This document shows positions 9,915-21,691 of a stretch of 64,000 bases of DNA, one piece after another (within the stretch, counting starts at the first letter, position 1; each line of letters opens with the position of its first letter). The stretch comes from Chionoecetes opilio. Lineage: Eukaryota > Arthropoda > Malacostraca > Decapoda > Majidae. The notes beneath the pieces were generated by a model. That model saw only the letters and a list, made by a program, of their open reading frames with translations, did no database searches and was not told where the DNA came from. Location of the stretch: NCBI GenBank assembly GCA_016584305.1, contig JACEEZ010022981.1, positions 60,001 to 124,000 on the forward strand, in the 5' to 3' direction. Made by a program: the position numbers and the translations under genes.

Positions 9915-11900
9915 AATCGGTTTGGGCGTTACCTTTCGGCCCCAAACTGCCGCCCGCTATTTTTTCCCGGGCAATGGCCCAGTATTAAATCCTCTTTTTC
10001 AGAAGGGAGGGGTCAAAAAACCTGGACCCCTTAATCCTAGGGGCCTCCAAATTTTCCCTCTGTTTGGAGCCCCTTTACCCTTTTTTCGAACTCCTCACCA
10101 CGAATGGTGTGAAAAAAACCTCGCAAACTACTTTGGGACTAAAAGAAGTCATTTTCCCTGGGCCATCGAATCTCGAAAGGGGGAAGTAACCGGATCTGAA
10201 AAATGTGGAAGCATATAAAAAATTAAAGTTCCCACAACTGCAAGGAAAGCCGACGTTTCTTGGAATGTGGGGTTTTCCAGGAAACATGTTTCCTTCTTTT
10301 TCGAAAGTTCTGCTCCTCTCACCAACTTAACTAAAATCGAGTCCTTTCGCCTGGCGAGTGAGTCCCAAAACAAGCGTTCGAACTCCAAATCATTTGTTTA
10401 ACGCACCGTCTTGGTAGGGCGCAAATACATGAACCTTTCATCCTCACGACGGACCGAGAAACACCCAGTGGAGGAGTTAAGTAAAATTTCAATCTAATGA
10501 TCAAACTGCCCAATAGGGTACTTTTCCAAAAAATTTTTAAAATTTTGGGGAAACCCTTACTCGCCCCGAAAAGGAAGCATTGGCTGTAGTTTCCCCCTGT
10601 AGGAAATTTTCCCACCACAATCTCTGGGGCTACAGCTCAGATAGTACGGATCACCCCCCTCACAACAATTAAAGAGAAAAACAAAATCCCCCCGGATGCC
10701 CAGATGGACCCTAGAAAACGCGAATACGACTATGTTTTTAAATACCGAAGGAAAAGGGTAACTTTGTTGCCGACATCTGTCACGTCCCGTTGAGGAAATC
10801 CGTCCCCCGAGGCTACTTGGCTAGGGTTAAATCCAAAAATTAAACTACGACAAGGGAAGAACCCGTGGGGGAAAAATTTTAGTGGAATATTTGGAAGGAG
10901 GTCGATTTCCCTACAAACCTTACCAAAAGCCCCTAGATAAATTTTGCCGTAAAAAATGAAATACTTAAGCCCGGGGAGAAAAAGAGGGAAAGCCTACCTA
11001 TGTCTCATAATTTCTGTAGTATGACTGCCCCGCTCTCCAACTGGCAGGGAATTACAGGTCATTGGGGACAAAAGAAAACCTTTAAAAAGGGCCGGGAAAA
11101 CATCATTGGACAAATCTTAAAGTTGATGTTGTGGTATGTCAAAAATTGTAACTTGTCAAAGATTCAAAGGAAATAGCGGGTTAAAACCCCCCTGGAAGGA
11201 ATTACCCCCAGTGGAAAAACCATTAGAGAAGATAGGGATGATTTCTGATATGATAGCCGGAGCCAAGGTTACCGCTATGTTATGAGGTAGTCGTTTCATT
11301 ACAGTAGGTTCTTAGGTTTTTTCCCCCTTAAAGGCCAAACACCTCACACATAAAAAAGACCATGTGGCAGTACCTGGCCCGACTAGGGACCCCAGCAACA
11401 TGTCCTGGACAATGGGGGGAAAATTTACCAGCAAGGATTTCCAGCATTTCTCCCAAACGACAAAATCATCTCGCACACGCCCCCCTACCCCCCTCAAGGC
11501 AATTCAGTGACTGAGAGGATGCACAGGCTCTTAAACGGCCCTCCGACCCTGTCCATTTCACCCTCCTTCCCCGGGCCCCCGTTTTTTTTCCCGTGCCAGA
11601 TCCCTCTCAAGCGGTTGCACACCCCGGGAAACAAAAAAAATTTCGTTTTCTTCGAGGCCCCCAGCCGGGGTGGGACACTGGGGTTATGGAGAAGGACACA
11701 TACGGCCACGCCAAAATGGGGGAAAAGGGATAGAAAATGCTGTTGTACAGAGACGTCCCCAAAGAAAGGGAAAAAACCCAAAATTTGTAGGGGGGGAAGA
11801 TGGTTGGGCAAAAAGGCCCCAATCCGGGGGTGTAAAAATGTGAAAGGGGGGGATTTATGGGGGAAGGCTCTGGGGGATGTATTTAGGAAAGATTAGGGAA
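9880..11900 (+). pseudogene. Frameshifted pol: RT, RNase H, integrase
   Basis: Conserved landmarks of Ty3/Gypsy pol appear in the expected order but in changing frames. An RT-core-like segment lies near 9,930-9,960. The RNase H landmark PIGYFSKKF starts at 10,510 in one frame and EKEALAVV at 10,568 in another. The integrase zinc-binding region begins at about 11,056 with GHWGQKK. The integrase core segment starts DNGG at 11,408, but FTSKDFQHF at 11,424 is in a different frame, the shift falling in a G/A homopolymer. TERMHR of the integrase C-terminal half is near 11,507. Breaks occur every few tens of bases and mostly at homopolymers, so sequencing error is the likeliest cause; true decay is possible. 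Confidence 0.65.
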
Positions 11901-13480
11901 AAAAATTTGCAAAGAGGGGGCCCGAACAAGTGAAACTTTGGGGGGGGGGGGAAACCCATAAAAAGGGTGCCTTCAACCCACCCGGGGGATGAAAATTATC
12001 GAAAAAAGGAGCCTCCTAGAAGGCTTGGGGAGGATTTTTAAAAAATTTTGGTTGTTTTTTAAATTTAAGTGAGGGCGGGGGAGTTGGATCGGATAGCTGA
12101 AACAGTTTACCTAGGGGGATTCTTTTTCTAATTGGTTTTATTTTTTCCGGCCCCTTTTCGGACTCTGAGGATTCCAAGATTTTAATTGAGAATTTTCGGT
12201 TTCCAAATTACGTCAACCCTTCTGACGATTTTGGGGATTTTAAAGGTTCGTATTTTCCATGATGTAGGGGTCCCCGGGAGTTTAAACCGAGAATCAGAAT
12301 TATGGGGGGACGCCCAGTTATTCCCAAGGGGGATTGGATCCTTTCCTTATTTTTTGGGTTAATTTTTGACCTTTTTTTCGGTTTAAATGAGGTATAAAGA
12401 CGTTCCTTCCAAATTTTCTTTTTTCCCCTTCTTCCCTTTTTGCCCCTTCTCTTACAAAGTTTTTGAAAGGAGACTGGGTCAATGTTTTTAATTTGATGGT
12501 AAAAATGTAATTCCCGGAGGAAAAACGTTTAATGCCAGAATTACATACGACGCTTCCGATTTTATGTTTTTACAGGAGGGGTTTGGGAATGCCTTAAAAC
12601 CATTTATTTTTTTTAGTCTAGTTTAAATGTAGCCTAAGACATGTGTAAGTGAAAAGGTTATTTCTAAAGACAGCTTCCTTAAAATTCTTTTTTTCTCTTC
12701 CCCCCCGTTCGTTTTTTTTCTCTCTTCCCCCTCCCTTCATTCCCTCCTATTCATTTATCCGACCTATCGGTCAGTAGGTCTTTTGACCTATGGGTCGTAT
12801 GTTCTAATTTTGGGGTAAAATGAAATTCCCCGAGGAAAAGATGTAATGCCAAAATTTATACGGACCCCTTTCCGAGTTATATTGTCTTACGGAGGGATTG
12901 GAATCCCTTAATAACCATTTATTTTTTTGTTAGTTTAAAATGTACCCCTAAGCACAGTGGTTTGTAAGTGAAAAAGGTTTTTTCAAAAGACGCTTCCTCA
13001 ATTTTTTTTCTTTTCTTCCCCCCCTTCGTTCGCTTTCTTATTCTCTTTTCCCCCTCCCTTTCCCCCACCTTTTCCCCCTCCCCCCCCCCCTCCCCTCCCC
13101 CCAAGAAAGGGGGAAACCCCACGAGGTCAGTAAGTGGGATAAAAAGTTCGCGGGAGCAAAAATTTTCTAAATTACACCCCCCCGTATTCCCTAACCCTCT
13201 CTGATAGATCGACAATACATTTAATTCTTAGGATACTGAAAAAAATAAGAAAAGAGACCCGTCTAACATAACAGGTAGATCATTTAAAATAGGGTCGTTA
13301 AAAATTTTAACCTTCCAACATTTTGCTCTCATCCAAAGACCCACATCGTGGGGGAAACTCGTTCGAACAGTGGTTGTGGTTTAGGTTAAATTTCCCTTAA
13401 CCTGTTCTTATCAATTTAAAAATTTTCCTCATCAAATTAAAGATTTTGATACTAACCCCCCTCAGTAAGTTCCCCCCCCC
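11900..13480. other. Poorly resolved sequence after pol
   Basis: No gene or 3' LTR could be identified. The sequence is dominated by stretched G, A, T and C runs. Open frames such as the one at 12,919-13,215 are products of T- and C-rich runs. Confidence 0.5.
12497..13010. repeat. Tandem pair, unit about 320 bp
   Basis: The stretch from 12,497 (GGTAAAAATGTAATTCCCGG) recurs from 12,818 (GGGGTAAAATGAAATTCCCC), followed in both by ATGCC, a GG(A/T)TT..GGAAT block, CCATTTATTTTTTT, and a GTAAGTGAAAA.GG stretch. The two copies differ mainly by indels. Confidence 0.65.
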
Positions 13481-16400
13481 TCCCCATCTAAATGGTCATT
13501 TAAAAGGGTTTAAACCCCCTTTTGGCGCCTGTATGAGATCCAAACGCCTTTTTTTTTCCCCCTAATTTTCCATTTTCCCGCTATGAACACCACGAGGAAG
13601 CATTCTCTTTGTCTCTGTTAAGGGAAGATTTAAATAATTCACCTCCACCCTCCCCTTGTGATGGATAAATATAATATATTCCATTATGTGTCATTGTTGA
13701 GGGTCATTAAACGAAAGTAGCTTTTTCAAACAATCGTCCAATGTTTACCTATGGGTCTTTCTGTATTCGTCAAGGATTCGGCGTGTGGGGCTCAGCGAGG
13801 GAGAACATACCACTGGTTTTTTTCTCCAAAAACATTTCATTACTCCCACCTTCCCTCCTTTAGTTTTCCATAATTAGTTGAGGAATCCTAGTGTGTTTGA
13901 CTATAGACCCAAAGTACAATCAGAAAAAAGGGTTTTGTCCCCCAGTGACTTTCCCCCAAAATTTCCCCGAAATATATCGAGAACCTTTCATGTGAAATAT
14001 ACCCAAAAGGACTAGAAAAGCAAGGTTTTGGCAACCCCCCCGGTGACATATACGGTGTTGTGGAAATACTTTTCCACGGTTTCCGAAGAGTTCAGCATTA
14101 ACTCGGTTATTAATATTATCCCCCGTAAAATACCTTAAATTTTTTGACTTTAACTTTTGTTCAAGGGTTTTGACCATAGGTCAACGCTTGAACTGGGGGC
14201 AGCATTTTTCAAATAAAATACTCACTTATTATTTTTAAGCGAAGATAATCCTTCAGGGAGGTTAACAATTTATTAATCTAATTCAAACTCGTAATTTTAA
14301 CACTGGCTTTAAAAACCCCGGCCCCCACGGGCCCCCACCAACTTGTTTTGTTTTTTCGCAGAAAAAAAATCAGTTTTTAATTTCGAAAAAAACGGTCTTT
14401 GTACCCAAAACCAAGCAAGCATGTCCAACATCGAGTAGTGTTGTAGCTAGTGTAGCACAGTCACTCCTCAGTCAGTGCGTTCGGGACTTGGGATTTAGAG
14501 GGGTGTACGCTCCAACGTTGCCGTGTGGGTGATTTGATTTTTCCACATTAGTGTTGTTGTGTTAGGAAGTACTAAGATTCACAAATTAGACAAAGACACT
14601 GGTTACTGGGAGGGTTGTGGTTAGTAACACTAACCATGTCTATTTTGGCTAAAAAAAGGGTTTTTTTAATTATATATAGGAAACAATAGACTTAATAACG
14701 GCGTTTTTGTAAATAAACGGCTATTTTTGCTTCTGTCTAATTTGTAAATTTTAGTCATTCAAAATTGTCATATTTTGCGATTGTACTCTATAATTGCGGG
14801 GGTTTTCTAAAAACTAATTATTGAGTACAAATCGCAAAAATTTAAGACAAATTTGAAAAAACTGAAATTTCAAATTGACAGAAGTAAAAATAGCCGGTTT
14901 TTTTTCTAAAAACCCCTTTATTAAGTTATTTTTGCTTCTGAAAATGGCCAAATTTTTCCAGAATGGACAAGTTTTGTTTCCATCTCCGTCGTCTGGGGTA
15001 GGAGTTGAGTTGGATACATTGGATACTGATAGGTGTTTAGAAGTGGGGGTTGTGTCAGAAGTGGCCTTGGAGGGTCAGGATAAACTCCCCCGCATCGCCC
15101 CCTCACCAGAGCAAGAGCGGGGGGAGCAGGCAGGGGCCGGGAAAACGGTGGAAGAAGCTTCCAGCTAACTTGAGTCACTGGACAAGTAAGTTATTCCTTA
15201 TCTACTGAGTTTTAGTACTTTAATTTATCAATTTATAGTTTCACCCCCAAACCAACGTTTTCTGATGCCCTTATATATAATTACATAAGGCGCATCAAAA
15301 ACCGTTGGTTGGAAAAGAAAAATATAAATTATCCCTTTTAAATTTTCTAGTTAAAAGTTAAAAATAGAAAAATTTTAATAAAGGCTCAATAAAAGGCAAT
15401 ATATCCAAAATATATTTGATTATTTGTGAACACAGCATCACAAGAGCGGCCTCCGGCGATTTTTTTATTTTTCGACATTTTGCAAGGTAACTATTTTCAG
15501 AAAAGTATACAATGGGGAGCTAATCAATTTCTGCTTTTATTGATACTTCCATGTAATATGTTTTTCCCCCAAAATTTTTTATGATGATGCGTTTAAGTGA
15601 ATTTTTTGTTTTTGCATATTTTTCAGTCTAAATGGCCCCTTTATTTAATTGTTTTATGTGGTTTATGTGATAACTTATAGAACAAACATTTCCGAAGAAA
15701 ACAGTAACCTTTTTTAAAATGTAAACATGATATACTGCGGGTCATGCCTTTAAACTTCCCCGGGGTTGGGGGGGAACGAAGAGGCCCTGGCGCTAAGATG
15801 GGCCCAGTAGCGTTAACATAGGGCCCATGAATGGTGTTTTCCCCCTTTCAATAGATCCCCCAGTACCCAGTGATTACTAATGCCCGTAGACTGTGAAGTG
15901 AAAAATAAAAAAAAACACTAAAAGAGACAAAAAAATTAATTGTGATGACAAGTAACAAGATAGACAGAAAAAATAGGAATAAACAAAATATTAAAAATAA
16001 AAAAATAATAAAAGTTTTTAGACATTTTTTTTAATTGTAGGGTTTTAAAAACTATAGACATTTTTTTTTTTTAAAAGTAGGTGTTTTGTTTTTTAAATTT
16101 TAGGTGTCAAAATTAGTTTGCGGAATTGGGAATTGCGGAATTGCATTGCAAAAAGGCCTATCTGAAAAAAATTGCGGAAATTTGGATTGCGGACTGGTGC
16201 AGTCGGGAAATTTGGGAATTGGATTCGGAATTTGGGGAAAAAAAAATTTCGATGCCCCCTCTGTCAACGTGCCCATATTGTATCAGCTTAAATGGGCTAT
16301 ACAGCTTATGCCTAAGTTTCCCAAAAGTGCCATATTTTATCACTTAAAGGTCATACAGCTTATACCAATCAAAATTACTCAAAATGCTATAGTATCAGCT

Positions 16401-16665
16401 TAATGGTCTTACAGCTTATACCCAATATTCCATAAATTTAAAAAATTTTTAAAATCGCCGCGGAAGCAAAAAACGGGCGGATGGGCAAGACTTTATTTCG
16501 AAAAACCCAAAGAATAATAAAAAAAAATAAAAAATCCGTAACAATATTTAAAGCGATCTTTAAAAATAACGTTTTACTACGCATTTTTGCCTTGTAGGTT
16601 GTTGGGGTTACGTCGTCTCACACACTAGAGAAGTCCCTTTCAACAAGACTCCGTAACGTAAACCT
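13480..16665. repeat. 3.2 kb unit, copy 1 (homopolymer-distorted)
   Basis: Matches 16,715-19,985 along its full length in the same orientation, from the segment CTATGAACACC..GAGGAAGCATTC to CTCCGTAACGTAA. Differences are overwhelmingly homopolymer extensions and lost single bases, which break palindromes that are near-perfect in copy 2. This suggests a poorly polished duplicate, possibly a false assembly duplication, rather than an old tandem copy. Confidence 0.8.
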
Positions 16666-17549
16666 TTTGTAAAAAGTTTTTTTTGTTTTTAAAACCCCCC
16701 TGTGGAAAATTTCCCCCTTTTTTCCCCCATCTAATATGATCATTTAACGGTTCATACCCTTGTGATAGGATAAACGTCTTTTTCCCATTTCATTCCGCTA
16801 TGAACACCGAGGAAGCATTCTTCTCGTCTCTCGTTAAGGTAAGATGTACAGTAATTCACCTCCACCCTCCCTGTGATAGGATATATATATTATATATCCT
16901 ATATGTGTCATTGTTGAGTGTTCATTAATCGAATAGGTAGCTTATCAAACAATCGTCACAAGTGTTAACCTATGGATTCTCTTCTCGTATCTCGTCAAGG
17001 ATTCGGCGTGTGGACTCAGCGATGTGGAGAACATAGCCACATGGTTTTCTCTCGCAAACATTTCATTACTCCCACACTTCCCTCCTTTAGTTTTCCATAA
17101 TTAGTTAGATGGATATCCTGAGTGTGTTTAGACTATAGACCTAAGAGTACAATCAGAAAAAAGGTTGTGTCCACCAGTGACTTTCCCAAGATTACCCAGA
17201 AATATATCGATGTAACCTTTCATGTGAAATATACCAAATGAGACTAGAATAGCAAGGTTTTTGGTCAACCCCCAGGTGACATATACGGTGTTGTGGAAAT
17301 ACTTGTCCACGGTTTCCGAAGAGATTCAGCATTAACTCGGTATATTAATATTATCCACGTAACTACCTTAATTTTTAGACTTTAACTTTCTGTTCAAGAG
17401 TTAGACCATAGGTCTAACGGCTTGAACTGGTGGCAGCATTTTTCTAAATAAAATCACTCATCGTTATTATTTGTAACGCGAAGATATATCCTTCAGTGGA
17501 GATTAACAATTATTAATCTAATTCAAACTCGTAATTATAACACTGGCTT

Positions 17550-17690
17550 AAAAACCCTGGCACCACACGGCCCCTACCAAGCTTGTTGTGTTTTTGTCGC
17601 AGAAACCAATCAGTTTTCAATTGCGAGAAAAAACGGTCTTCGTACCAAGACCAAGCAAGCATCGTCCAAGCATCGCTAGCTAGTGTTGTA
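17550..17690 (-). other. Shared minus-strand coding-like module
   Basis: The minus strand reads SWYEDRFFSQLKTDWFLRQ followed by KHNKLGRGR. Almost the same peptide is readable at 26,247-26,345 and 31,782-31,880, inside an unrelated repeat. The distorted duplicate at about 14,325-14,440 carries it too. Preservation may reflect coding, or may only reflect recent copying of a DNA module that also contains the hairpin CCGTTTT...AAAACGG. Function unknown. Confidence 0.45.
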
Positions 17691-17943
17691 GCTAGTGTAG
17701 CACAGTCACTCACTCAGTCAGTGCGTTCTGGGACTTGGGATTGAGAGCGTGTACGCTCACTACGCTTGCCGTGTGTGTGATTACTGATTTATCCTACATA
17801 TAGTGTTGTTGTGTTAGTGAAGTACTAAGATTGCACAAATTAGACAATAGACACTGGTTACTGGCAGTGGTTAGTGGTTAGTAACACTAACCAGTGTCTA
17901 TTGTGGCTAATAAACGGGTTTATTAACTTATATATAGGATAAC

Positions 17944-18190
17944 AATAGACTTAATAAACGGCGTTTAGTAAATAAACGGCTATTTTTGCTTCTGTCTAAT
18001 TTGTAATTTCAGTCATTTCAAATTTGTCTTATATTTTGCAGATTGTACTCATATAATTAGCGTTTACTAAACGCTAATTATATGAGTACAATCTGCAAAA
18101 TATAAGACAAATTTGAAATGACTGAAATTACAAATTAGACAGAAGTAAAAATAGCCGTTTATTTACTAAACGCCGTTTATTAAGTCTATT
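17944..18190. repeat. Near-perfect 247-bp palindrome
   Basis: The arms of about 123 bp are inverse complements with essentially one mismatch (GCTT against ACTT), running from AATAGACTTAATAAACGG to CCGTTTATTAAGTCTATT, with the centre near 18,067 at GCGTTTACTAAACGC. Such a foldback is typical of a MITE or of a hairpin-forming regulatory region. A distorted version is at about 14,690-14,930. Confidence 0.9.
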
Positions 18191-18222
18191 TTTGCTTCTG
18201 AAAATGAGCAAATTTAACCAGA

Positions 18223-18449
18223 ATGGACAAGTTTTTGTTGCCATCTCCGTCGTCTAGGGGTAGGAGTATGAGTGTGGATACATTGGATACTGATAGTGTT
18301 AGAAGTGGGGATTGTGTCAGAAGTGACTTGGAGGCTCAGGATAATCTCCCCAGCACTCAGCCCCTCAGCCAGAGCACTGAGCGTGAGAGCAGGCAGGGCC
18401 AGGAAACAGGTGGAGAGAAGCTTCCAGCTAACTTGAGTCACTTGGACAA
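18223..18449 (+). CDS. Possible first exon, unknown protein
   Basis: ATG opens a frame of about 75 residues beginning MDKFLLPSPSSRGRSMSVD, rich in Ser, Asp and Glu, and ending at a strong donor-like GTAAGTTATT. The same frame, damaged, is present at about 14,960-15,170. An MDKF/MDRF start with a Ser-rich acidic tail is seen in some hAT/TTF-type transposases, so it could be the 5' exon of a transposase gene, but no downstream exon was found. An upstream ATG at about 18,204 is in another frame and stops quickly. Confidence 0.35.
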
Positions 18450-18496
18450 GTAAGTTATTCCTTATCTACTGAGTATTTAGTACATTTAATTTAGTC

Positions 18497-18595
18497 AATT
18501 TATAGTTTCACCCAACCAACGATTTTCTGATGCGCCTTATTATATATATACATAAGGCGCATCAGAAAACCGTTGGTTGGATGAAACTATAAATT
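18497..18595. repeat. 99-bp palindrome
   Basis: AATTTATAGTTTCA and CCAACCAACG on the left pair with CGTTGGTTGG and TGAAACTATAAATT on the right; the loop is a TATATA tract between ATAAGGCGC-type arms. The distorted copy is near 15,225-15,335. Confidence 0.85.
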
Positions 18596-19409
18596 ATCCT
18601 TTAATTTACTAGTTAAAAGTTAAAACATAGAAAAATTGTAATAAAGGCTCAATAAAAGGCGATATATATCCAATATATATTTGATTATTTGTGAACACAG
18701 TCATCACAGAGAGCGGCCTGCGCGGCGATTTATTTAGTTAACGCACATTTTTGCAAGGTACTACTGCATTTATCAGAAAACGAAATATATCAATGGAGAG
18801 CTAATACAATTCTGCTTCTATTGATATCTTCCATGTAATATGTTGTCCCACAAAGTTTTACATGATGATGCGTTTAAGTGAATTTTAAGTTCATGCATAT
18901 TTCTTCAGTCTCATAATGGCCTTTATTTAATGTGTTTTACTGTGGTTTATGTGATAATCTTATAGAACAAACATTTCCGAAGATAACAGTATATCCTTTA
19001 TACATGTATAACATGATATACTGCAGGGTCATGCCTTGAGAACTTCCCCGGGTCTTGGGTGAACGAAGAGGCCCTGGCGCTAAGATGGCGCCCAGTAGCG
19101 TTGAACATAGGGCCTATGAATGGTGTTACCCTCTTTCATATAGATACCCTAGTCACCTAGTGATTACTAACTAGCCAGTAGACTGTGAAGTGTAAAAGTA
19201 AAGAAAAACACTAAAAGAGACAAAAACTTAATTGTGAATGACAAGTAACAAGTATAGACAGAAAAAATAGGAATACACAAGTATTAAAAATAAACACTAA
19301 TAAAAAGTTTTGAGACATTTTTTGTTTTAATTGTAGGTGTTTAAGAATCTATAGACATTTTTTGTTTTAATTGTAGGTGTTTTGTTTTAATTGTAGGTGT
19401 CAAAATTAG

Positions 19410-19545
19410 TTTGCGGAATTGCGGAATTGCGGAATTGCGATTGCGAAAAGGCCTATCTGAAAAAAATTGCGGAATTGCGATTGCGGACTGGTGCAGGTCG
19501 GAATTGCGGAATTGCGATTGCGGAATTGGAAAAAAAATTGCGATG
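19410..19545. repeat. GCGGAATT/GCGATT short tandem repeat
   Basis: Runs of GCGGAATT, GCGGAATTGCGATT and close variants make up most of the interval. A distorted version lies at 16,118-16,250. Confidence 0.85.
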
Positions 19546-19558
19546 CCCACCTCTGCTC

Positions 19559-19740
19559 AACAGTGCCCATATTGTATCAGCTTAAATGGTCTATACAGCT
19601 TATAGCCTAATGTTACTCAACAGTGCCTATATTGTATCAGCTTAAATGGTCTATACAGCTTATAGCCCAATCAATATTACTCAACAGTGCCTATATTGTA
19701 TCAGCTTAAATGGTCTATACAGCTTATAGCCCAATATTCC
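19559..19740. repeat. Minisatellite, about 60-bp unit, three copies
   Basis: Three consecutive units carry CAACAGTGCC(C/T)ATATTGT, ATCAGCTTAAATGGTC and TATACAGCTTATAGCC. They are almost identical to each other. The distorted duplicate near 16,262-16,430 has the same repeats, more diverged. Confidence 0.9.
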
Positions 19741-19861
19741 ATAAATTAAAAAAATTCTAAAATCGCCGTCGGAAGCAAAAAACGGTCGGATGGCAAGACT
19801 TTATTCTCGAAAAACCCAAAGAATAATAAAATAAAATAAAAAATCCGTAACAATATTCAAC

Positions 19862-20104
19862 GCGATCTTAAAAGTAACGTATTGACGTAACGCATTTCTA
19901 GCCTTGTAGTGTTGTGTGTGTTACGTCTGTCTCACACTACGTAGAGAAGTCCTTGCAACACAGAACTCCGTAACGTAACACTCGTAAGTTCGTAACACTG
20001 GAGATCAATTCTTTTCTACGCTTTCAAAATAACTTTCACACATCCGTAGCACTTATAAATCTTCGTAACACATTTACCAGTCTTACGTAACACACCGTAA
20101 CACT
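19862..20104. repeat. CGTAACAC-rich region
   Basis: CGTAACAC and its variants (CCGTAACGTAAC, CGTAGCAC, TACGTAACAC) recur at irregular spacing. No gene is visible. Confidence 0.55.
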
Positions 20105-20314
20105 TTAACCCCTTGAGGGCCAGTCCGTAATTTCCATTGTAATTTGTGTACCATTAGACGATTTTTAGTGACTATAAGCAATGTTTTATAGTTATGACCT
20201 GTTTAGTATCCTTGTCCACTAACTCATGTGGTATATTCAGTGACTTCGTTATTTTATGGCTCACAACAGACAATTTTATATAGCAAAGGAAAGATCTGGG
20301 CGTGAAGGGGTGAA
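20105..20314 (+). mobile_element. MITE with TTAA-type ends
   Basis: Begins TTAACCCCTTGAGGGC and ends GATCTGGGCGTGAAGGGG then TGAA. Related copies are at 47,169-47,372, inverted at 47,553-47,758, and a bare end at 31,238-31,264. TTAA at the borders suggests a piggyBac- or Kolobok-type target, but there is no coding sequence. Confidence 0.65.
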
Positions 20315-20546
20315 CACATACTTAATATTACTACATATTGACTCGTACTGACTTAGTGTGGTGACTTAGGGTGACTTACGGCGGGTGACTTAGGGTGACT
20401 TACGCTGGGGGGCTAAGGGGGGGCTATTCTGGACAGTGTGTTGATGAGAACGTAACGCGAGAAATACATGTATAGTCTGCGGAACCATGCGTACTGCGAG
20501 CTGTGCGCCCTCATGGCTCTCTGGGGGGGGGTGGAGAGAGAGAGTG
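20315..20546. other. Spacer with GTGACTTA repeats
   Basis: Short tandem GTGACTTAGG/GTGACTTACG words near 20,355-20,405 and a G run near 20,522. No gene seen. Confidence 0.5.
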
Positions 20547-20930
20547 TTAAGCGGGGTTCAGACTACACGTATTTCCTACGTGCGTCTTGTCAACGTGACG
20601 TCATCGTGACGTCACCGTGACGTCACTTCCTGCTTGTGTGACCTTGAAAGACGTGCGTCCCTGGAGGCAAAGATTCGGAGCTTCCAATTCTTTTGGCGGG
20701 CTGCGTGAGCGGTGGTGCCACAATTTATAGAACATTATACGTAACTAAGTTTTGCAATGTCAAAATAATGCTGTTTCCAAGGTCTGATATAAAATATATT
20801 TATTATCAGTGATTCTGGAAGACAATATTAGTAATGGAAGACATACATGACGTGAAAATATTGTGCCCCGCTGCTTGAAGATCGGAACAGCGGCACCGCT
20901 GCTTGAATGTAAGCTCCACCAATACCACTA

Positions 20931-21593
20931 TCGTAGATAACAGTGAAGTCGCCACCTGCAGTGAAGTCGCCAGGCGCCAAATATTACGAATTATAGCATC
21001 ACTACTGATTTTTATGTGCCACTGAAGATGTTACACAGTAGTTTATATCATGACTGTATAATCTACCCTGTTTCAGCGTTGTTTTATGCTTTGTATCTGC
21101 AAATATAACTGTTGCGCATTTTGCTTCTCACGTTTTTCTTCGCGCGATGACAGACAGTAAACAGTAGCCTTACGGGCGGCAGGACACAGACTTGCCAGAT
21201 CTTTCAAACTTGAATAGAATTTATTTTCACGTTGGCAGAGGAATTTTTATATATCCAAGCATCTTCCGCAGTTAAAATATATGGAGACTTTTTTACTTTA
21301 CCTCTAATTTCCCTAAATTCCCCAGAGTGGCGACTCAACTGTTGGGTTAAAATACTAGCTGGCGACTTTACTGTAGTAGGTATAGTGAGGTCGCCACTCG
21401 GTTTTATTTTTTGTCATTTGTTCATTTATAGCCCTAATATGACACAGATGAAGACACAAAATGACACAGACTTTCCAGATAGACCCTTCTAACTTTCCTG
21501 AAATCATGGATGTACAAATGTAAGTATTAACGCCACCACACGTCTGTAAATAACAAAGAAACGTAGAACTGGCGACTTCACTGTTATCTACGG
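20931..21593. mobile_element. TA-flanked mariner-type MITE
   Basis: The ends are (T/C)CGTAGATAACAGTGAAGTC followed by GCCA, in inverted orientation, with TA immediately outside each end (20,929-20,930 and 21,594-21,595). This fits a Tc1/mariner-type TA target. The element at 56,029-56,238 has similar ends. No transposase is present; GCGACTT words recur inside. Confidence 0.7.
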
Positions 21594-21691
21594 TACCTAT
21601 ATGGTATATTTTCCTGCGTTATTTCTCGTGTTCTCTAGTTCTAACCCTCTCACGTGCCCCTCTAGTAGCTACTATATACCATCCTTCCTAC

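Larger units (their letters stand above)
16715..19985. repeat. 3.2 kb unit, copy 2 (clean)
   Basis: The clean version of the preceding unit. It contains, in order: a minus-strand coding-like module (17,550-17,690), a 247-bp palindrome (17,944-18,190), an exon-like frame (18,223-18,449), a second palindrome (18,497-18,595), a foldback-family segment (about 18,800-19,020), GCGGAATT repeats (19,410-19,545) and a 60-bp minisatellite (19,559-19,740). Its identity is unknown; it resembles a composite DNA transposon. Confidence 0.75.
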
